From the NCBI GenBank assembly GCA_036266155.1, contig DATANR010000010.1, positions 1 through 8,888 on the forward strand: 8,888 nucleotides of DNA, written 5' to 3'. Below, piece by piece: positions 4,768 through 8,888 of the stretch (position 1 is the stretch's first letter; each line of letters opens with the position of its first letter). Source of the stretch: SIAJ01 sp036266155 (GTDB lineage: Bacteria; Planctomycetota; Planctomycetia; Gemmatales; Gemmataceae). A program made the translations under genes and the position numbers. Under the pieces are notes generated by a model, which worked only from the letters and a program-made list of their open reading frames with translations, ran no database searches and was not told where the DNA came from.

Positions 4768-7182
4768 CTATCGCCGTCGTGCTCGGAAGATGTGGTACTC
4801 GTCCTTATACTCCCACACTTTCTTTCCGGATGGGTCGAGTTCAATCACTTTCTGCTCGCTGTGGCTGGCGGCAAGAACGTTGCCGTTGGCCATCTTTGTC
4901 GCGGTCGTCACATTCGGTGCGGTCCATTCCTTGACCAGCTTGCCTTCCGGCGTGTACTCGGACACCTTCTGATTCGGGCTCGGCTGCGTGACGAGGATGT
5001 TGCCGTTGCGCACCAGATCAATGCCGCTCGTCCAGGACGTGTCGCGGTTGGACGGGAACGTCTTGAGTTGCTTGCCCGTGGTGTCATAACGCGCAACGTT
5101 GCCGTCGTTTCGCAGGCAGACCAGTTCTCCGTTGGATGCGCGATAGCCCGCCGTGAGTCCTTGACCGACGTTGACCTGGTAAACAGTCTTGCCGGAACGG
5201 TCGACTTCGATCAATTCATTGGTGGTGCAAATAAACGTGTTGCCGTTCGGCAGCCGTTGCGCATTCGTGGCCCGGCCGTTGAAGCCCTCCTTCTTCCAGA
5301 GCAAATTGCCCTTGAAGTCCCACTCGCCGACGCGGTTGCCGTCCCATTCGGTGATGAGGACCCGTTCGCCCGGCAACACGATCGCGTCAACCGGGTATTT
5401 GAGATTGGTGATTTGCCAGCGCACCTTGCCATCGCGGCCGACCTCGGCCACGCGACCGTTGCTGTTGTTGCCAACTTCGACCAATACGGTGTAACCGAGA
5501 TAGCCCGGCCCGGACGTGAGCTTGGCCAGGTCGATCATCGCGCCGTTCGCCTTCCACCAATCGTTCCACGCGTCGCGGTATTTCTTGCGATCTTCCGGCC
5601 GCTCACCGGCGATTGGCGGCGGTGCCTTCTCCCCTGCTAACTGATGCAGCACGTCTTGCGTCGCCCAGGTCTGTGTGGCAGGCAATTCACCGAGCAAATC
5701 GATCAAGACGGGGATGGCATCGCGTTCGCCGGCGATGGTGAGGGCGACGCCGGTCGATTGACGGACGGCGAGGTCCATGTCCGCCAGCAGCTTGCGGACG
5801 GCCGGGCGAACGGTTTGTCCGCCGCCCTTGGTGAGCGCCTCCGCGGCTGCCGATCGTCGGACGGGCATCTCATCCGTGAGGGCCTTGAGAATCGCGGTCT
5901 CGGCCTTGCCGTTTGGGTCGAGTGCCAGGGTCGCGAGCGCCGCCTTGACCTCGGCGATCATGCCGTCGTCGTCATCGGCGTAGGGCAGATAGCCGAGCAT
6001 CGCCTCGGCGGCGCCCTCGTGACGCCGCAGCGCGGCCAGGCGTGCGGTGCCCATCGGGACGCGCTTGGAGTCGCTGGCGTAGATACGCGTAACGCAGTCC
6101 TCGGCGCGTTTCGCACGTTCGCCGTCGGTGTCCTTCGCGGCAAGCCGCAGGTCCGCGAGCACCTTGGCTCCCATCGACACGAGTTCACCCGTCGCCTTCT
6201 CGCGGACACGATAGTTGCCGTCGCCAAGTTTCTTGATCAACTCAACGACCTTCGCCTTTTCCGTCGGATCCAGCGTGCGGGCGCGGAACTCATCGACCAA
6301 TGCCGAGCCGTCGATCTTCCGCCACCAACTGGCCCAGGCGTCGCGCAGGGCTTTGCGGTCCTTCTCGTCGTCACCGGTCGGTGGGTTCTTGGGCGCCGTC
6401 TCGCCGGCCAGCGAACGGAGCATCTCGTCGACGGGAGCACGCTCGGCCTTGCTCAACTCGGCCAGCAGTTCGACGAGTACCGGTATCGCCGTTACATCTT
6501 CGACGCGTGCGAGCGCCAGTGCGGCGCGTTGCCGAACTGGGCGGGCGGGATCGGTCAAGCGCTTGGCCACGACGACGCGTGTTTCCGGGTGATCGACACG
6601 GGTCAGGGCTTCTACCGCCGTCGCGCGCAGGATCGCCTGTTCGCTATCGACGGCTTTGAGCAGTTCCGGATGGGCCTTGCCGTCCTGGTAGGCGAGTTGT
6701 GCCAGCGTGAAGCCGATCGCATCCAACACACTCGCGTCGTCGGCCACCGGGAGGAATTCGAGCAGAGCGTCAACGGTCCCCGCCGGCTTGCGGATCGTCA
6801 GGGTCCGTACGACTGACGCCGCCAAGTCGGCCCCGGAACGTCCGTCCGCGAATCCCAATACCTTGCGCGCACGCTCGGCGCGGGCCTTATCCCCCAGGTC
6901 ATTCGCAACCCGCCGCAGAGCCGGCACCGCCAGCGAACCGCGGGCGATAATCGCCGCGGCAGCGGCATCCGCCGTCTTCGCGTCAGTCGAACCAAGATCC
7001 TTGAGCAGCGGCGTCAGCTCGTCCTTGTCCAGCGTCATGCGCGATCGCTGTTTCACGAACTCGAGCAATGCCGGTCCATCTGTCGACAGGCCGGCCGTCT
7101 TGACTAGTGCTTCATCCGCGTCGTCAGCCGCGATGGCGGGAAGGGCGATCGTTGCGAGCAGCAGAACGAGAAGGCGGCGCAT
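4768..7182 (-). CDS. Secreted HEAT-repeat protein with C-terminal beta-propeller
   Basis: This 804-residue protein starts with a clear signal peptide (1-19, cut after AIAA or nearby). Residues about 55-550 are alpha-helical HEAT-like repeats (for example PVRQRAALALARV, AVRQSTGVALTIA). They form two copies of one unit of roughly 245 residues, about 55-298 and 309-550. Each copy contains LPxADD, AIPVLxxLL and LAGExAP blocks and ends in DAWASWW (281-287) or DAWNDWW (537-543). Residues about 560-797 hold six blade-like repeats with NGN-(I/V/T)-(L/F) and D-x-x-G-K-x-x-W patterns, such as LPNGNTF, VRNGNIL and MANGNVL, like PQQ/WD-type propellers. Both parts usually bind proteins or ligands; no catalytic motif is visible. 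The start is supported by AGGA six bases upstream (7188-7191 on the complement). It is convergent with the FKBP pair and divergent from the sigma factor gene. The substrate and partner are unknown. Confidence 0.88.
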   Translation of the reverse strand: MRRLLVLLLATIALPAIAADDADEALVKTAGLSTDGPALLEFVKQRSRMTLDKDELTPLLKDLGSTDAKTADAAAAAIIARGSLAVPALRRVANDLGDKARAERARKVLGFADGRSGADLAASVVRTLTIRKPAGTVDALLEFLPVADDASVLDAIGFTLAQLAYQDGKAHPELLKAVDSEQAILRATAVEALTRVDHPETRVVVAKRLTDPARPVRQRAALALARVEDVTAIPVLVELLAELSKAERAPVDEMLRSLAGETAPKNPPTGDDEKDRKALRDAWASWWRKIDGSALVDEFRARTLDPTEKAKVVELIKKLGDGNYRVREKATGELVSMGAKVLADLRLAAKDTDGERAKRAEDCVTRIYASDSKRVPMGTARLAALRRHEGAAEAMLGYLPYADDDDGMIAEVKAALATLALDPNGKAETAILKALTDEMPVRRSAAAEALTKGGGQTVRPAVRKLLADMDLAVRQSTGVALTIAGERDAIPVLIDLLGELPATQTWATQDVLHQLAGEKAPPPIAGERPEDRKKYRDAWNDWWKANGAMIDLAKLTSGPGYLGYTVLVEVGNNSNGRVAEVGRDGKVRWQITNLKYPVDAIVLPGERVLITEWDGNRVGEWDFKGNLLWKKEGFNGRATNAQRLPNGNTFICTTNELIEVDRSGKTVYQVNVGQGLTAGYRASNGELVCLRNDGNVARYDTTGKQLKTFPSNRDTSWTSGIDLVRNGNILVTQPSPNQKVSEYTPEGKLVKEWTAPNVTTATKMANGNVLAASHSEQKVIELDPSGKKVWEYKDEYHIFRARRR

Positions 7183-7295
7183 GGCGATCCTGCCCGAAAA
7201 GGGATGCCGATCACTTTCAGATTATGAACGCCCGACATTCGCGATAGTAACAGGCGAACCGATTGGGGACAACTCTCGCGAAGTCTTCGGCTTGG

Positions 7296-7446
7296 GCAAT
7301 CGCGGGCGCAGCCCGCCGTAGCCACAAGCTGCCAGCTTGTGGAAGGAGGCTTGAGCTCTCAAGACCATCGCGATCGACCCGTGAATTCAAACCCCCCACA
7401 AGCTGGCATGGCAGCTTGTCGCTCGGCGGGCTGCGCCCGCAATTGC
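7296..7446. repeat. Compound inverted repeat, 47- and 51-bp arms, REP-like
   Basis: The left arm (7296-7342) matches the reverse complement of the right arm (7396-7446), apart from one substitution, a short divergent stretch in the middle and a 4-nt insertion (TGCC) in the right arm. The 53-bp spacer contains a further small stem (CTTGAG 7350-7355 with CTCAAG 7358-7363). Each arm is made of two smaller palindromes. One is GCGGGC-NNN-GCCCGC (7302-7316 and 7426-7440). The other is built on ACAAGCTG/CAGCTTGT, perfect over 21 nt at 7322-7342 and with a 6-nt loop at 7398-7419. The structure resembles paired REP sequences. It carries no gene and no T-tract. Confidence 0.75.
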
Positions 7447-7643
7447 ACCGAGGGGCATTCGGCAAGAAGTGGCGAATTTTCCATGAACTTGCGGCGCGTC
7501 TTCGCACGCGATGGGAATGCGCCGAATGTCAGATGATCGCGCAACTCGCACTGAACCTTGGCCTTCGGACGCGGGTCAAGTTTAGCGTCCATCGGGGCCG
7601 ATAACGGAGGGCGGTTTGGCGCCAAAGTGCGTGGTGTTTTTAC
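7447..7643. other. Gene-free intergenic stretch with minor stems
   Basis: No convincing coding sequence lies on either strand between the compound repeat and the sigma factor promoter region. Possible stems are GGCATTCGGC (7454-7463) with GCCGAATGTC (7521-7530), one mismatch, CGCGT (7495-7499) with ACGCG (7506-7510), and CGGCGC (7492-7497) with GCGCCG (7519-7524). The last two compete with each other. These could be an RNA leader or chance GC-rich pairing. Bases 7183-7295, before the repeat, contain only the HEAT gene leader and nothing I recognise. Confidence 0.3.
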
Positions 7644-7672
7644 TTGTCCCCGGCGTGCCGCTAACGTACATT
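7644..7672 (+). promoter_or_regulatory. Weak candidate sigma-70-type promoter for the sigma factor gene
   Basis: TTGTCC (7644-7649) and TACATT (7667-7672) are separated by 17 bp, each matching four of six consensus positions. Transcription would start near 7679, about 30 nt before the chosen ATG. Planctomycete promoters are poorly defined, so this is only a candidate. Confidence 0.25.
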
Positions 7673-7709
7673 GCTCTGCTCCGAATGGCCGAAGGATAGA
7701 CCGATTGAG

Positions 7710-8315
7710 ATGATGACCGACACGCCATTTTTGCCGGAGACCGACGTTCGCGACTTGATCATGCGCGCCCAGTGCGGTGACCGCGAGGCGTTCGCGCGCG
7801 TGATCGAGCAGGTTCGTCCCTTCATTTACAAGCTCGCACGCCAATATGCCAAGCGGTTCGGGGGCGCGCCGGTGGAGGATCTGGTACAGACCGGCTTGCT
7901 CGCCGCGGTCAAGTCGGTGCCTTGCTTCCGGGTCGAGACGGGCGTGAAATTCGTCAGCTACGTGGGTGTGGCCGCACGCCGGGCGATTCACCGCGCCGCG
8001 TTCGGCTGGAAGCCGTTGCCGCAGGCCGCCGGCGAGGATTGTGACTTCATCGGCGAGGTGCCGGATCGGTGGAACCCAGACCTGCACGGTCACGACGCGG
8101 AAACGGCGGCTGAGGTGCGCAACCTCGTGTCCTCCCATTTGGGCGATCGCGAACGCCGGCTGGTGGGACAACGTTTCGGCCTCGACGGCGCTCCACCGCA
8201 GACCTACGCGGAATTGGCCTTGATCACCGGCACGTCGCGGCAGAACGTTCAGCAACTCGTCGAGCGTGCGTTACGCCGGCTTCGAACGGCCATGGCGGAT
8301 GTGATGACCGCGTAG
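7710..8315 (+). CDS. Sigma-70 family RNA polymerase sigma factor (regions 2 and 4)
   Basis: This 201-residue protein should direct RNA polymerase to a set of promoters. Region 2 spans about 11-97: EDLVQTGLLAAVKSVPCFR (56-74) corresponds to the core-binding part of region 2.2, and FVSYVGVAARRAIHRA (81-96) to the -10-reading part. Region 4 spans about 133-193: RERRLVGQRFGLDG (147-160) followed by the helix-turn-helix YAELALITGTSRQNVQQLVERALRRLR. The RFGLDG and QQLVERALRRLR patterns resemble larger group 1-3 sigma factors more than typical ECF factors. The linker of about 35 residues between the two regions is too short for a full region 3. The start is taken at ATG 7710; ATG 7713 is equally possible, and GAAGGA (7691-7696) is rather far upstream. 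No anti-sigma factor is recognised beside it, so its signal is unknown. Confidence 0.88.
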   Translation: MMTDTPFLPETDVRDLIMRAQCGDREAFARVIEQVRPFIYKLARQYAKRFGGAPVEDLVQTGLLAAVKSVPCFRVETGVKFVSYVGVAARRAIHRAAFGWKPLPQAAGEDCDFIGEVPDRWNPDLHGHDAETAAEVRNLVSSHLGDRERRLVGQRFGLDGAPPQTYAELALITGTSRQNVQQLVERALRRLRTAMADVMTA

Positions 8316-8336
8316 CCCGCGACTTGCCCAATTCCA

Positions 8337-8717
8337 TCAGGGCTCGCGGTCAACAGGTCGGTTGTCGATGGGCGCCCGCTCGACCAGCGCCGGATTGGGT
8401 TGCGGCGGCTCGTCCACTTCGATCTCGTCATTGTCCGCCGCGGCCTGTGGCGGGACTCGATTCGCAAAATACCACGCTGCCACCGCGCCGCCCATCACCA
8501 GACCGGCGACGAGAAGCGCGACCCCGGCCACGACGAACAACAACTTCTGTACGCCCGCAGCCCCATCTTCGGGAACGGAATCATCGCGTCGATTTCGACG
8601 CTCCGCGCGCGTGCCGGCCCGGAAAACGCGGTCACAATTTCGGCAGGTGATACGAACACCGGCTGCCCGCACTAATCGCGGAGCATTGCAGTCTGGGCAA
8701 TAGACGCGCAGGGACAT
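8337..8717 (-). CDS. Zinc-ribbon, single-pass membrane protein of unknown function
   Basis: This 126-residue protein begins with a zinc ribbon: CPDC at 7-10 and CRNC at 25-28, probably binding one zinc with four cysteines. A basic stretch (33-44, rich in R) precedes one membrane helix at about 58-84. The positive-inside rule would leave the zinc ribbon in the cytoplasm and the acidic, proline-rich tail (89-126) outside. Small proteins of this design are frequent in planctomycetes, and I know of no proven function. The ATG at 8717 is chosen because the zinc ribbon starts right after it; in-frame codons further upstream run into the insertion sequence. No strong Shine-Dalgarno site is seen. The gene is convergent with the sigma factor, 21 nt apart. 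The insertion element upstream probably separates it from its original promoter region. Confidence 0.75.
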   Translation of the reverse strand: MSLRVYCPDCNAPRLVRAAGVRITCRNCDRVFRAGTRAERRNRRDDSVPEDGAAGVQKLLFVVAGVALLVAGLVMGGAVAAWYFANRVPPQAAADNDEIEVDEPPQPNPALVERAPIDNRPVDREP

Positions 8718-8750
8718 GTGGACATCGTAGCCCAACTCGGGAAAGAGGCC

Positions 8751-8888
8751 TAGTGCTCTATCACACGCTGAAGTTAGGGTAGCGTGTGTGGGAGGAGTTG
8801 ACCAAAATGGCAGCAACCAAGGAGGGGTGCTGTCATGCAGAAGAAATACATCGTCCGGCTCACCGATGAAGAACGAGCGACATTGGAC
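8751..8888 (+). mobile_element. Left end of an IS630-family insertion sequence (runs off the window)
   Basis: The transposase start at 8835 identifies the element. IS630 elements insert at and duplicate TA; a TA at 8751-8752 directly follows GGCC and precedes GTGCTCTATCACACGC, so the outer end is placed there. Just inside, CACACGCT (8762-8769) pairs with AGCGTGTG (8781-8788) around an 11-nt loop, a subterminal palindrome. The right end lies beyond the window, so the terminal repeat and target duplication cannot be confirmed and the boundary is uncertain by some tens of bases. Confidence 0.6.
8835..8888 (+). CDS. IS630 family transposase, N-terminal fragment (cut by window end)
   Basis: Only the first 18 codons are visible, reading MQKKYIVRLTDEERATLD. 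This opening is characteristic of IS630-type DDE transposases that I recall as abundant in Gemmata-type planctomycetes, in which an N-terminal helix-turn-helix domain follows. A very strong ribosome-binding site, AAGGAGGGG (8819-8827), lies seven bases before the ATG. The gene runs off the right edge, so neither the catalytic domain nor whether it is intact can be judged. Confidence 0.75.
   Translation, partial: MQKKYIVRLTDEERATLD

Noticed and set aside
4678..5640. Open frame of 320 codons on the plus strand beginning inside the inverted repeat
   Set aside because: It begins in the hexamer repeat and then runs antisense to the propeller domain, with no domain of its own.
5644..6816. Open frame of 390 codons on the plus strand, opposite the HEAT gene
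   Set aside because: It is a long antisense frame in GC-rich coding DNA. The minus strand carries a signal peptide, HEAT repeats and a propeller, and the plus-strand product shows no recognisable domain.
7359..8255. Open frame of 298 codons on the minus strand across the sigma gene and into the compound repeat
   Set aside because: It is antisense to a clear sigma factor, continues into a palindromic repeat, and has no recognised domain. A possible internal start near 7594 lacks a ribosome-binding site.
8718..8816. N-terminal extension of the zinc-ribbon protein by 33 residues
   Set aside because: The extension would be encoded by the insertion sequence end and has low-complexity content unlike the family. 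The zinc ribbon begins directly after the ATG at 8717.

Overview
The window looks like a GC-rich bacterial chromosome segment, most likely from a planctomycete of the Gemmata group. This is inferred from gene style: a secreted HEAT-repeat protein whose repeat units end in a DAWxxWW motif, paired FKBP isomerases, a small zinc-ribbon membrane protein, short intergenic palindromes, and an IS630-type transposase start of the kind I associate with Gemmata. No rRNA, tRNA, CRISPR array or phage gene is visible.

Layout. Bases 1-163 hold two hairpins and no gene. Bases 164-2310 (+) carry a NatB-like ABC-2 permease followed 11 nt later by a xylose-isomerase-like TIM-barrel protein, probably one transcript. 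A NUDIX hydrolase (2320-2712, -) meets this pair tail to tail and follows an exported TPR protein (2852-3679, -). Divergent from the TPR gene are two FKBP-type prolyl isomerases (3784-4122 and 4159-4605, +), one predicted cytoplasmic from a TTG start and one exported or membrane-anchored. A perfect 41-bp inverted repeat built of hexamer units, followed by a T-tract, fills the gap to the convergent 804-residue HEAT/beta-propeller protein (4768-7182, -). A gene-free stretch of about 530 bp (7183-7709) contains a compound 47/51-bp inverted repeat. A short sigma-70-family factor (7710-8315, +) follows, convergent with a zinc-ribbon single-pass membrane protein (8337-8717, -). The window ends inside the left end of an IS630-family element (about 8751 onward).

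How the genes fit together. The FKBP pair, the exported TPR protein and the secreted HEAT/propeller protein all suggest protein folding or protein-protein contacts at or beyond the inner membrane, but nothing links them into one pathway. The permease needs an ATPase that is not in the window. I see no clear new defence or biosynthetic system. The most unusual signals are the two large inverted repeats, the internal duplication in the HEAT protein, and the sigma factor with regions 2 and 4 but almost no region 3.
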